A stretch of 64,000 nt of DNA from NCBI RefSeq assembly GCF_001639065.2, contig NZ_LQXO02000053.1, positions 310,001 through 374,000 on the forward strand. Reading direction: 5' to 3'. Source of the DNA: Vibrio barjaei. GTDB lineage: Bacteria > Pseudomonadota > Gammaproteobacteria > Enterobacterales > Vibrionaceae. The notes beneath the pieces were generated by a model. That model was not told the DNA's origin, did not search any database, and saw only the letters and a list, made by a program, of their open reading frames with translations. The first letter of the stretch is position 1, and each line of letters starts with the position of its first letter. This document shows, one piece after another, positions 16,419-24,102 of the stretch. The position numbers and the translations under genes are program-made.

Positions 16419-18170
16419 ATGCCTGAAACTAAGAACGCTTCCGAACTCATGGCTATACAGCCAACCATCATCCGATTCACCCAGATGCTGTCTACCGTTC
16501 TCAAGGTGGATGCTGAAGTGGTTGACGCGGATTTGGTCCGTATCGCGGGAACAGGCCCCTATAGCCAATTTTTTGGAAAAAAACTCAACGCCAGCTCACG
16601 ACTTTTTAGATACATCATTGAAACAAAAGAAGAAAAAACACTCATCAAGTCTCAAGCCGATCCGCTCTGTGCCGAGTGCACAACTAAGGATGCGTGCCGA
16701 GAAACTGCCTTCCTAGGTGTTCCTATTCTTCTTGAAGATCGTTGTATTGGCGTAATGAGCCTTGTCGCTTTTACAGAAGAATCTCAACAGACTATTAAAG
16801 ACAATGCGAAGCTTTTTTCCGACTACATAAAACATACCGCGCAACTTGTTGTGGCAAAAGTCACAGAAAACCAAACACCAAATAAAGGCCTCGAAGATGT
16901 CTTTATTAACTTAATTGACAATATGGACCAAGGAGTTTTAGTTCTTGATGAAAATAACTACGTTAAATATGGCAATCAACCAGCCCTAGCTAACCTAAAT
17001 ATTACTATTCAGGAACTACCAGAAAAGAAAATAAATATTAGACCTCTATCACAATGTCGCGGTAGTAATGATCACCAACAGCAACATATTGTTTCTATTG
17101 GTCGTCGAGAAGAATTATTAGTCGGTCAGTTTTACAATTGCCGAAGTCACAAATTATTCTTAATGTCATTCTACCAACCACATAACCCTGTCCTGCCTTA
17201 CGAGACCAATGCCGTATTTGCCGAAGTCATCGGTGAAAGTGCAAAAATGCAAAAGCTGAAAGGACTCATGTCACGCATTTCTAAGAGCCCATCGAGTGTT
17301 CTTATTAATGGTGAAAGTGGTACAGGTAAAGAAGTCATCGCCAACGCTGTTCATAAGCTTAGCGGACGAGCACAAAACCCATTTATTGCGATTAACTGTG
17401 CGGCGATTCCGGATCAGCTTCTGGAAAGTGAACTATTTGGTTATACCAAGGGTGCCTTTACCGGTGCGTCCAGCAAAGGCCGGGTTGGTTTAATCCAAGC
17501 CGCAAATAACGGCACACTGTTCCTGGACGAAATCGGCGATATGTCGATGCAGTTGCAAGCGAAACTGCTTCGTGTACTAGAAGCGCGGGAAGTCATGCCG
17601 ATTGGCTCTAACACAGCTACTCCAGTAGACATTCGAATTATTTCTGCGACCAACCGAAACTTCGCCGAGATGATTGCTACCAACAAGTTCCGTGAAGACC
17701 TTTACTACCGACTTAACGTTATTCCTTTGCAACTACCTGCATTGCGTGAGCGCGAAGGTGACGTACCTTTGTTGGTTCATCACTTTATGGACATACATAC
17801 CCAAAAACTGGGTACCAATTACCCGGGTATGTCTGAAGAAGCTATGAGCTGTTTAACCAGTTACCACTGGCCGGGCAACGTTCGTGAATTGAGTAACTTA
17901 GTAGAGTATCTGATTAATATCGTACCGGAAGGCGAACAGATTGATGTTGACCTTCTCCCCCCTCACTTTGAAGCACATCAGCCTGAGCCCAAACCTAGCC
18001 CTATTCAGGATTCAGGAATGAGCTTAGAAGACATGGAACGAGTCCGAATCGAAGAAGCAATTGGCCGATTAGGCAACCGTAAATTAGTCGCGGAAGAACT
18101 AGGCATAGGAATTGCTACTCTCTATCGAAAACTCAAAAAATATGGTCTGAACGAGAAGTGCTATAGCTAA
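16419..18170 (+). CDS. ygeV: Sigma-54-dependent transcriptional activator, YgeV type
   Basis: Enhancer-binding protein of 583 residues (E. coli YgeV 592) divergent from the purine genes. The N-terminal ~150 residues resemble a GAF-type sensor and carry a Cys cluster (C84, C87, C92 in CAECTTKDAC) that could bind a metal or sense redox. A PAS-like segment follows (about 165-260), then the AAA+ domain with GESGTGKE at 298-305, GAFTGA at 345 and FLDEIGDM, and a Fis-type helix-turn-helix at about 545-578. The ATG at 16419 has no strong ribosome binding site; a good AAGGAG at 16368 instead precedes a 4-codon ORF at 16388. A weak FNR-like site (CTGACCTAAATCAA, 16348-16361) lies upstream. It probably activates both blocks of the island. 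Confidence 0.9.
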   Translation: MPETKNASELMAIQPTIIRFTQMLSTVLKVDAEVVDADLVRIAGTGPYSQFFGKKLNASSRLFRYIIETKEEKTLIKSQADPLCAECTTKDACRETAFLGVPILLEDRCIGVMSLVAFTEESQQTIKDNAKLFSDYIKHTAQLVVAKVTENQTPNKGLEDVFINLIDNMDQGVLVLDENNYVKYGNQPALANLNITIQELPEKKINIRPLSQCRGSNDHQQQHIVSIGRREELLVGQFYNCRSHKLFLMSFYQPHNPVLPYETNAVFAEVIGESAKMQKLKGLMSRISKSPSSVLINGESGTGKEVIANAVHKLSGRAQNPFIAINCAAIPDQLLESELFGYTKGAFTGASSKGRVGLIQAANNGTLFLDEIGDMSMQLQAKLLRVLEAREVMPIGSNTATPVDIRIISATNRNFAEMIATNKFREDLYYRLNVIPLQLPALREREGDVPLLVHHFMDIHTQKLGTNYPGMSEEAMSCLTSYHWPGNVRELSNLVEYLINIVPEGEQIDVDLLPPHFEAHQPEPKPSPIQDSGMSLEDMERVRIEEAIGRLGNRKLVAEELGIGIATLYRKLKKYGLNEKCYS

Positions 18171-18211
18171 CTATTTTCGACAATCTCTTGTTGAACGCTC
18201 TCAATAGCTAA

Positions 18212-18258
18212 AATGGGGCGCTGTAATAACCAAGTCTGCACTTGGTTATTACCCCATT
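18212..18258 (+). terminator. Long hairpin between ygeV and selD
   Basis: A 12-bp stem GTAATAACCAAG (18223-18234) / CTTGGTTATTAC (18241-18252), extended after a 5-nt bulge by AATGGG (18212-18217) / CCCATT (18253-18258). No T run follows, so it may be a weak terminator or a leader structure for selD, which starts 42 bp downstream. Confidence 0.55.
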
Positions 18259-18300
18259 GATGCTTCTCTCCCTAATTCACTTACGTACGGAGTTGTTGCT

Positions 18301-19344
18301 ATGGAAAATATCGCGCTTACCCAATACAGTCATGGTGCCGGTTGTGGCTGTAAATTGTCACCTAAAGTCCTTAACCAAATTCTCGCCTCCTACACACCTA
18401 CGCCAAGCAGTGATCAATTAATCGTTGGCAACCTTAGCCGTGATGATGCCGCGGTTTATCATATTGGCGATGGACACTGCGTTATCAGTACCACCGACTT
18501 TTTCATGCCAATCGTTGACGACCCGTTTGATTTTGGCCGTATTGCTGCCACTAACGCTATTAGCGACATCTATGCGATGGGTGGGAAACCTATTATGGCA
18601 CTAGCGATTTTAGGCTGGCCTATCGACAAATTGGCTCCAGAGATTGCAGGAAAAGTTATAGAGGGAGCACGCAGCGTCTGCCAAAAAGCAGGTATTGAGC
18701 TTGCGGGCGGCCATTCTATTGATTCTCCAGAACCGATATTTGGCTTAGCCGTAACCGGAACTGGCAAATTAGATCAAATCAAACAGAATTCAAAAGCCAC
18801 CGCTGACTGTGATCTATTTTTAACCAAGCCTATAGGTATCGGTTTATTAACCAGCGCTGAAAAGAAAAAGCAGCTTAAGCCAGAGCATAAAGGGCTAGCA
18901 GTTAAATGGATGTGTGAGTCCAACGTGATTGGTCAACAGCTCGCCGAGTTTTCACAAGTAAAAGCTATTACAGATGTGACGGGTTTTGGCTTGCTTGGTC
19001 ACCTTACTGAAGTCTGTAATGGCTCCAATCTAGATGCCCATATCGATTTACCTGCAATCCCTTTGTTACCTGGCGTTGAGGAATATATTGAGTTAGGCAC
19101 CATTCCCGGGGGCACCCATAGAAACTATGACTCAGTCAAACACATGCTGGGTGAAATAAGCGACTTTGACAAAGCCATCTTATGCGATCCACAAACTTCT
19201 GGTGGCCTGCTTCTGGCGGTAGAAAAGAGCGGCGTAAACGATATGCTGAACTTCTGCAGAAGTTGTGGTGTTACGGCGACAAGAATTGGGTCACTGACTC
19301 AGCCAGCCAATAGTCAGCAACCACAAATTAAAATAGAACGTTAA
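18301..19344 (+). CDS. selD: Selenide, water dikinase (selenophosphate synthase)
   Basis: Makes selenophosphate from selenide and ATP, the selenium donor for selenocysteine, 2-selenouridine in tRNA and labile-selenium molybdenum hydroxylases. The 347-residue protein has the N-terminal HGAGCGCK loop (Cys15, Cys17, Lys18) with Cys, not Sec, at the catalytic position, then the ATP-binding DDAAVY, the ATNAISDIYAMGG motif and ELAGGHSID. It sits right after the sigma-54 activator of the xanthine dehydrogenase island. No selA, selB, selU or yqeB is present in the window, so the partner pathway is not visible. The location next to a molybdenum hydroxylase is suggestive but SelD may simply be the housekeeping copy. 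Confidence 0.93.
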   Translation: MENIALTQYSHGAGCGCKLSPKVLNQILASYTPTPSSDQLIVGNLSRDDAAVYHIGDGHCVISTTDFFMPIVDDPFDFGRIAATNAISDIYAMGGKPIMALAILGWPIDKLAPEIAGKVIEGARSVCQKAGIELAGGHSIDSPEPIFGLAVTGTGKLDQIKQNSKATADCDLFLTKPIGIGLLTSAEKKKQLKPEHKGLAVKWMCESNVIGQQLAEFSQVKAITDVTGFGLLGHLTEVCNGSNLDAHIDLPAIPLLPGVEEYIELGTIPGGTHRNYDSVKHMLGEISDFDKAILCDPQTSGGLLLAVEKSGVNDMLNFCRSCGVTATRIGSLTQPANSQQPQIKIER

Positions 19345-19347
19345 TAG

Positions 19348-20217
19348 TCACAAGATGGGAGACATTTGTACTGCACTTGTCTCCCAAAACAACCAGCCAA
19401 CCATAATATAGAAGCTTGCAATAGCGAAAACCGCGACATAACCCCACATCCATTGTTTCTCTTGGTTTTTGTGTCGACGATGAAGTAAAGATTCCAGCTT
19501 AAACCAAGCGCTTTGACCGAACACTACCACTAAGCTTAACGATAAAAAGCTGCCGAAAAAGCTCGCCAACATCAAACCTAACGACAGTTGCCAACCAAAC
19601 CAAAGCATACTGAAAAGCCCTATCAATGCCGTGCTGCTGCAAGGTCGCAATCCATATAATACAACGTTTGAGAAGTTCCATGTCACCACTGCACTGACTT
19701 CAGGTCCGCGCGGCCGTTTTTGCTTGATACAACCTTTAATCAAATAAACGACGCCAAGCACTACCATACCAGCGCCTACAAACTGATTGATGGATGCAAC
19801 CCAGCCTATGGAAGCCCGATACCCAATAGATAAGAACTGATTGGCAAGTAAAACAATGGAGATCGTCACTACAGCTTGTAACATATTGATAAGTAGGCTT
19901 AGCCAAACTAGTTTCCATCGGCTTAAGGTTGAGCTTGTCGCGAGCAACATCACAGCACTTTTGCCATGCCCCGGTCCTAATGAATGAGTAAAACCATAGG
20001 CAAATGTGCACAACGCAGTAATAATGAGTGCCTGCCAGTCGCCAGAATCAACTCGATCCAAGTAGTCAGATAGTTGCTCTAGCAGTGATCGCTGTACCGA
20101 AACAAACGTCCATCTAAGGGAGTCAATGTTCTCTATCACACCCACAATCACTGTGACAAAAACAGCCACTATTAGCACCAGCGTTAAAGCTTGAACCCAG
20201 CGGTTAAAGCTATTCAC
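19348..20217 (-). CDS. NicO-family nickel/cobalt (metal) transporter
   Basis: Inner-membrane metal transporter of the NicO/RcnA type, 289 residues with about six to seven membrane helices. The diagnostic HSLGPGHGK motif (near residue 78) and the LRPCSSTALIGL helix are clear. It overlaps the upstream DUF1007 gene by 8 bp and ends the operon that begins with a Zur-boxed endopeptidase, so zinc rather than nickel may be the relevant metal. Direction of transport cannot be read from the sequence. Confidence 0.8.
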   Translation of the reverse strand: MNSFNRWVQALTLVLIVAVFVTVIVGVIENIDSLRWTFVSVQRSLLEQLSDYLDRVDSGDWQALIITALCTFAYGFTHSLGPGHGKSAVMLLATSSTLSRWKLVWLSLLINMLQAVVTISIVLLANQFLSIGYRASIGWVASINQFVGAGMVVLGVVYLIKGCIKQKRPRGPEVSAVVTWNFSNVVLYGLRPCSSTALIGLFSMLWFGWQLSLGLMLASFFGSFLSLSLVVVFGQSAWFKLESLLHRRHKNQEKQWMWGYVAVFAIASFYIMVGWLFWETSAVQMSPIL

Positions 20218-20860
20218 AATGTATGCTCACTTTTTGACTGAAATGGGCACCAAGGTCGTCATCTCCTTGTTCATCGATGCCTAATGAGTTCGCGTAATCA
20301 AGAATTTCTTGAGACGGACTTGGAGTTTCAAGGGTAATTTTGCACTTGTCACTTACGTCTGGACTAAGCGCAATGGTCGACGGGTCTTTCCATGAAATAT
20401 CAATGAAGTACGTATTATCGTAAACCTGAACATCCAGCTCCTGAGTCGAGACATCGATAGCGCGCGACAACGGCAATGTAAAAGTCAGTACCATACGTCG
20501 TCCTCGCTTAGTTAATGCGTAGACCTGTGGCAAACGAAATTTAAGCGGTTCGCCATCAACATACAAATAAGTAAAGTAATGCGTATTCAATAGATTAGAC
20601 ATCAACCTTACCGCTTCTTTATGCGCTGTTTCATCGCTATCGAAGACTGAAAAATCACCATCTAGTGCGTAGGCACTGGTGAAAGGATCAAACACCCACT
20701 CCATGCTGATGCTATCCACCAACGTCCCTTTGCCATTGACCGTTAACTGGTTGCCTATCCACGAATGCGGATGTGCGTTGGCGTTGGTCGCCAGCGTCAA
20801 CAAAGCAACAACGAATACTCTGCGCCAATAGAAAGCCTTCAATACGAACCAATTAAACAT
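20210..20860 (-). CDS. DUF1007 family periplasmic protein
   Basis: A 216-residue protein with an N-terminal signal segment ending near ATNANA and a mature start of HPHSWIGNQ, the recognisable beginning of DUF1007 proteins. These are often encoded next to NicO transporters, as here, and the His-rich mature N-terminus suggests metal capture in the periplasm. The biochemical function is not established. I start it at 20860, where the ATG overlaps the stop codon of the upstream endopeptidase by 8 bp; an upstream ATG at 20878 lies inside that gene. Both overlaps suggest translational coupling along the operon. Confidence 0.75.
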   Translation of the reverse strand: MFNWFVLKAFYWRRVFVVALLTLATNANAHPHSWIGNQLTVNGKGTLVDSISMEWVFDPFTSAYALDGDFSVFDSDETAHKEAVRLMSNLLNTHYFTYLYVDGEPLKFRLPQVYALTKRGRRMVLTFTLPLSRAIDVSTQELDVQVYDNTYFIDISWKDPSTIALSPDVSDKCKITLETPSPSQEILDYANSLGIDEQGDDDLGAHFSQKVSIHCE

Positions 20861-22151
20861 GGCGTTTTTCTTGAACAATACGACTGTCGTCTTTGTTACC
20901 TACAAGTTGGTCGAATTCTGAGATTCGAGCAATAAAGGCGGGCTTATCTTCTGCTGGGATTGACGTTGCCATTGGCAAGTTAGCTGTTATTGGATCAACA
21001 GCACGATTTCGCACTAGCACTTCAAAATGTAAATGCGGCCCCGTTAAGCGCCCAGTTGCCCCGGATAACGCTACTTTCTGACCCCGTTTAACATGGTCGC
21101 CTCGTTTCACAAGAATACGCTGCAAGTGTAAATATCGTGTTTTGTAGACACTGTTATGTTCAATAACTAAATACTTGCCCGCATAAGGGTGGTTGCGCAC
21201 CGCAATTACCTTACCATCACCGGTTGAATGAACAGGCGTGCCGACAGGCGTTGCAAAGTCAGTACCGTTATGTGGTGAAATACGTCCAGTGACAGGATGT
21301 ATACGTCGTGGATTGAATGGTGAGGTGATTCTTCTATATGGTTTAGCAACGGGATAGCGGTCAAAAGCTTGCTCTAAACTATTGCCTTCACGATCATAGA
21401 AACGACCATCTTCAGCCAGAAACGCAGCGACTTCCTTTCCTCTAATTGTAATCGAGATTCCCTGTACTTCAGTGTTACCCGTTAAATGGTTTCGCAGGTA
21501 TTGCTCATTGACCAGAATGTTAAAAGTATCACCCGCTCTAAAGTCTTTGGCGAAGTTTATTTTGTCTCTCAAGACTCGGGTAATGTTGGCGATCTGTGTG
21601 ATCGTTAATCCTGCTTTATGCGCCGAACTCGAAAAGCTGCCAACCACTTCTCCAGAGAAGAGATGTGTTTTCCACTCACCTTGCTCTTCAATAAATTCAT
21701 AGCTGTAGCTGCCATCTTCCAAGCGTTTATATACTGCCCTTTCCACTAAACTCTCATGATAGGTCAATTGCTTGAGCTGGTTAGTCGTTCGATCTATCAC
21801 CATTTCTAGGTGATCGCCGGGCTTAATAGTATCGAGTTTCAGCGAGTTTAAATCGGCCTCTAGTAGACTTTGCAGGGTGTTATACGACAAATCCCAGGCA
21901 TTGAAAATGGTGCTTAGCGAGTCACCAACTTTAACGATGTAATGCACTTTAGCAAGGTCAGGCTTTTCTGCTTGCAGCGATGTCGTTTGGGTTGGAGCGC
22001 TAGTTTCAGGGCTATTCAGCGTAGATTTGTATGGTGTAATTTTAATGGTTACAGGTTCGGGCTGAGGCTGTTCTTGTTCTATTGAGAGATATGCTGCGAG
22101 GGAAAAAGAGACAGCAGCGATAGCAAACAAGACGTATCGTGGAGACTTCAT
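20853..22151 (-). CDS. M23 murein DD-endopeptidase with LysM-like domain (MepM/ShyB type)
   Basis: Cuts peptide cross-links in peptidoglycan to allow wall growth. The 432-residue protein has an N-terminal membrane anchor or signal (about 5-24), a LysM/OapA-like domain (VKVGDSLSTIFNAW, about 85-130), and a C-terminal LytM domain with the zinc ligands in HNGTDF and HLHFEV. The start at 22151 leaves a 22-bp leader between the Zur box and the ATG; an upstream ATG at 22175 would lie inside that box. Vibrio cholerae makes a Zur-repressed endopeptidase of this family (ShyB) under zinc starvation, and this gene is probably its counterpart. DUF1007 and NicO genes are downstream in overlapping order. 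Confidence 0.85.
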   Translation of the reverse strand: MKSPRYVLFAIAAVSFSLAAYLSIEQEQPQPEPVTIKITPYKSTLNSPETSAPTQTTSLQAEKPDLAKVHYIVKVGDSLSTIFNAWDLSYNTLQSLLEADLNSLKLDTIKPGDHLEMVIDRTTNQLKQLTYHESLVERAVYKRLEDGSYSYEFIEEQGEWKTHLFSGEVVGSFSSSAHKAGLTITQIANITRVLRDKINFAKDFRAGDTFNILVNEQYLRNHLTGNTEVQGISITIRGKEVAAFLAEDGRFYDREGNSLEQAFDRYPVAKPYRRITSPFNPRRIHPVTGRISPHNGTDFATPVGTPVHSTGDGKVIAVRNHPYAGKYLVIEHNSVYKTRYLHLQRILVKRGDHVKRGQKVALSGATGRLTGPHLHFEVLVRNRAVDPITANLPMATSIPAEDKPAFIARISEFDQLVGNKDDSRIVQEKRHV

Positions 22152-22172
22152 AAGATAACAATAACTAAAACA

Positions 22173-22195
22173 CAATTGTTATGTTATAACATCAC
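22173..22195 (-). promoter_or_regulatory. Zur box upstream of the endopeptidase operon
   Basis: The core TGTTATGTTATAACA (22177-22191) matches the palindromic Zur core TGTTATA-N-TATAACA at every defined position but one, and the flanks also fit partly. It ends 22 bp before the start codon of the M23 gene, a position at which bound Zur would block transcription. Confidence 0.7.
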
Positions 22196-22335
22196 CTTAA
22201 CTAATAATAAATACCGTTTGTGTCAGAATATGTATCACAGTAAGCATTATTCGCCAAGTCAGCGATTGTTAGAAAAAAACCTCGCCATGAATCACAGCAA
22301 GGTTTTCGTCATTTAATGAGGGCAAATTAAGGGGG

Positions 22336-23262
22336 TTATGGCACACCGTGACCTTTTGCTGCAACCCAAACTCTAAACCACTGTTCACGAGTAAGTTCTA
22401 TTTCTAGAGAAGCAACGGCTGCTTTAACTCGTTCAATTTTGCCTGAACCAATGATAGGTAAAGGATTCGAAGGAAGACGCTTAACCCACGCATAAATCAC
22501 CTGATCGATGCTGACCGCCCCTACTTCGGTGCGAATTGCCTCAAGCTCTGCTCGGACTCGCTTCGCTTGTTCCGATTTGCCGTTGAAGATTTCTCCACCA
22601 GCAAGTGTTGACCATGCCATTGGCAACACACGAAGTTGTTGCAATTGATCTAGCGTACCGTCATGAGCCACTTCAAAATTAAGCGGGTTAATTTCTACTT
22701 GGTTAGTCACTAGTGGTTTGCTCAAACGCGATTGCAATAATTCAAACTGGCGTGGCGAGAAGTTTGAAACACCGAAGTGTTTGACCTTACCAATCTTGTA
22801 TAGTTCATTAAACGCATCAGCAACTTCATCAGCATCCATTAAAACGTCTGGACGGTGAATTAACAGCACATCTAGCTCATTTACGCCCAAGCGCTGTAAC
22901 GAGTTATCTACTGATTCATAAATATGTTTTGCACTGGTATCGTAATGGTTGATCTTACGATCCGGATATTTATCTGAGCACAGTTTGATGTCGCATTTAG
23001 AGACAATTTGAATCTGTTCACGGACTGAACTATCTAGTGCTAGCGCCTCACCAAACAAACGTTCGCACTCATAGTTACCGTAGATATCAGCATGATCAAC
23101 AGTAGTAACACCGAGTTCAATATGCTGTTTAAGGAAGGTCAGACGTTGTTGCGGTGTCATTCCCCAATCGGCTAATCGCCAATACCCCTGAACCAGTTCT
23201 GAAAACTCTGGTCCATTTGGCGCCATTGTCACTTTCGAAACAGCTGTAACACTCGAAACCAT
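22336..23262 (-). CDS. Aldo/keto reductase, YdhF-like
   Basis: NADPH-dependent oxidoreductase of the aldo/keto reductase barrel family, 308 residues, close in length and sequence style to E. coli YdhF. The catalytic Asp-Tyr region reads VDHADIYGNYECE, the Lys is in IVSKCDIKL, and the nucleotide-binding end has IIGSGKIERVKAA. The physiological substrate is unknown. The start at 23262 has AAGGAG 7 bases upstream. It is a single gene, divergent from the small XRE-type gene, and separated from the upstream endopeptidase operon by about 160 bp. Confidence 0.85.
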   Translation of the reverse strand: MVSSVTAVSKVTMAPNGPEFSELVQGYWRLADWGMTPQQRLTFLKQHIELGVTTVDHADIYGNYECERLFGEALALDSSVREQIQIVSKCDIKLCSDKYPDRKINHYDTSAKHIYESVDNSLQRLGVNELDVLLIHRPDVLMDADEVADAFNELYKIGKVKHFGVSNFSPRQFELLQSRLSKPLVTNQVEINPLNFEVAHDGTLDQLQQLRVLPMAWSTLAGGEIFNGKSEQAKRVRAELEAIRTEVGAVSIDQVIYAWVKRLPSNPLPIIGSGKIERVKAAVASLEIELTREQWFRVWVAAKGHGVP

Positions 23263-23358
23263 TGGTTATCTCCTTATTTAAGTCTGCCAACATCCTATGC
23301 TTGTTTTACCTAGCTCTCAACGGGTAAACTTCGAAAAAACGAACTAGAGTACGAAGTT

Positions 23359-23757
23359 GTGAGCTTTGCAGACAGACTACAAGAATTGATTGGACAAGAG
23401 AGTGTTAGTGGATTTGCTCGACGTGTCGAACTATCAGAAGCACTCATTCGCAAATACTTAAAAGGTAGTGAACCAAGCTTAGCAAAAGCTAACCAAATAG
23501 CCATGAAAGCTAACTGCTCACTCGAATGGTTAGCGACAGGATGCGGATACCTGTACCGCCAAGCAGAGGTTGTCGATATGGAAGCCTACCAACTGGCCTA
23601 CGATGCCGTTAACGGTACTCGGCTGGCTGAAAAGGACATTTTCGAGCATCGTAAGCGCATCACTGCTTATCAATATTTGCGCGCGACCAAAAAGCCAGAT
23701 GGATATTTGGACCAATCAGGAATGAAACGACTACTGACTTCGCTTGCTGAGTTATGA
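23359..23757 (+). CDS. Small XRE-family DNA-binding protein
   Basis: A 132-residue protein starting with GTG. Residues about 3-60 form a lambda-repressor-type helix-turn-helix (QESVSGFARRVELSEALIRK ... SLAKANQIAMKANCSLEWLA), the layout of phage or cryptic CI-like regulators. The C-terminal half has no recognised domain and no peptidase motif, so it is not a LexA/CI-type self-cleaving repressor. No toxin partner, integrase or other phage gene is adjacent. The target could be the divergent aldo/keto reductase or the downstream porin; this is a guess. Confidence 0.7.
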   Translation: MSFADRLQELIGQESVSGFARRVELSEALIRKYLKGSEPSLAKANQIAMKANCSLEWLATGCGYLYRQAEVVDMEAYQLAYDAVNGTRLAEKDIFEHRKRITAYQYLRATKKPDGYLDQSGMKRLLTSLAEL

Positions 23758-24102
23758 ATCCACTCAAAAACCCCTCAACTTTATTACCGAAACATCACCA
23801 AGAATAACATTTCATTAACAACTATTCGTTTTATAAAAAGAACGCACCTCCTTCTATCTAACTAACCTATACATGAGCAATCATCGGTCCTATAAATGTG
23901 ACCGAGGTTAAACACATGTTTGAAAAAAATATCTTACACTAAATATAAATAACGCATTTATTAATAAAGTAGGAAACAATCAACAAAGCATAATTAATCT
24001 GCTTCAAACCATGTCCCCTAATAGTGGTATTCAAAAATGAATTTATTTTTGAATGGGGATTGTTTTATCCAAAAAACGGAAATTATAAAAAAGGGAATAA
24101 CT
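23758..24102. other. Porin leader region
   Basis: AT-rich 345 bp with no gene. It should carry the promoter of the first porin. A 10-bp inverted repeat, ATTCAAAAAT (24029-24038) / ATTTTTGAAT (24045-24054), lies about 50 nt before the start codon, flanked by CCCC and GGGG, and could form a stable hairpin in the mRNA leader. Confidence 0.5.

Noticed and set aside
16377..16568. Short minus-strand reading frame opposite the start of ygeV
   Set aside because: No ribosome binding site or recognisable product; it is antisense to the sensor-domain coding sequence.
18212..18258. SECIS element near selD
   Set aside because: The hairpin is not near any in-frame UGA codon and SelD here has Cys, so no selenocysteine insertion is implied.
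18570..18767. Minus-strand reading frame inside selD
   Set aside because: It lies wholly opposite conserved selD codons and has no ribosome binding site.
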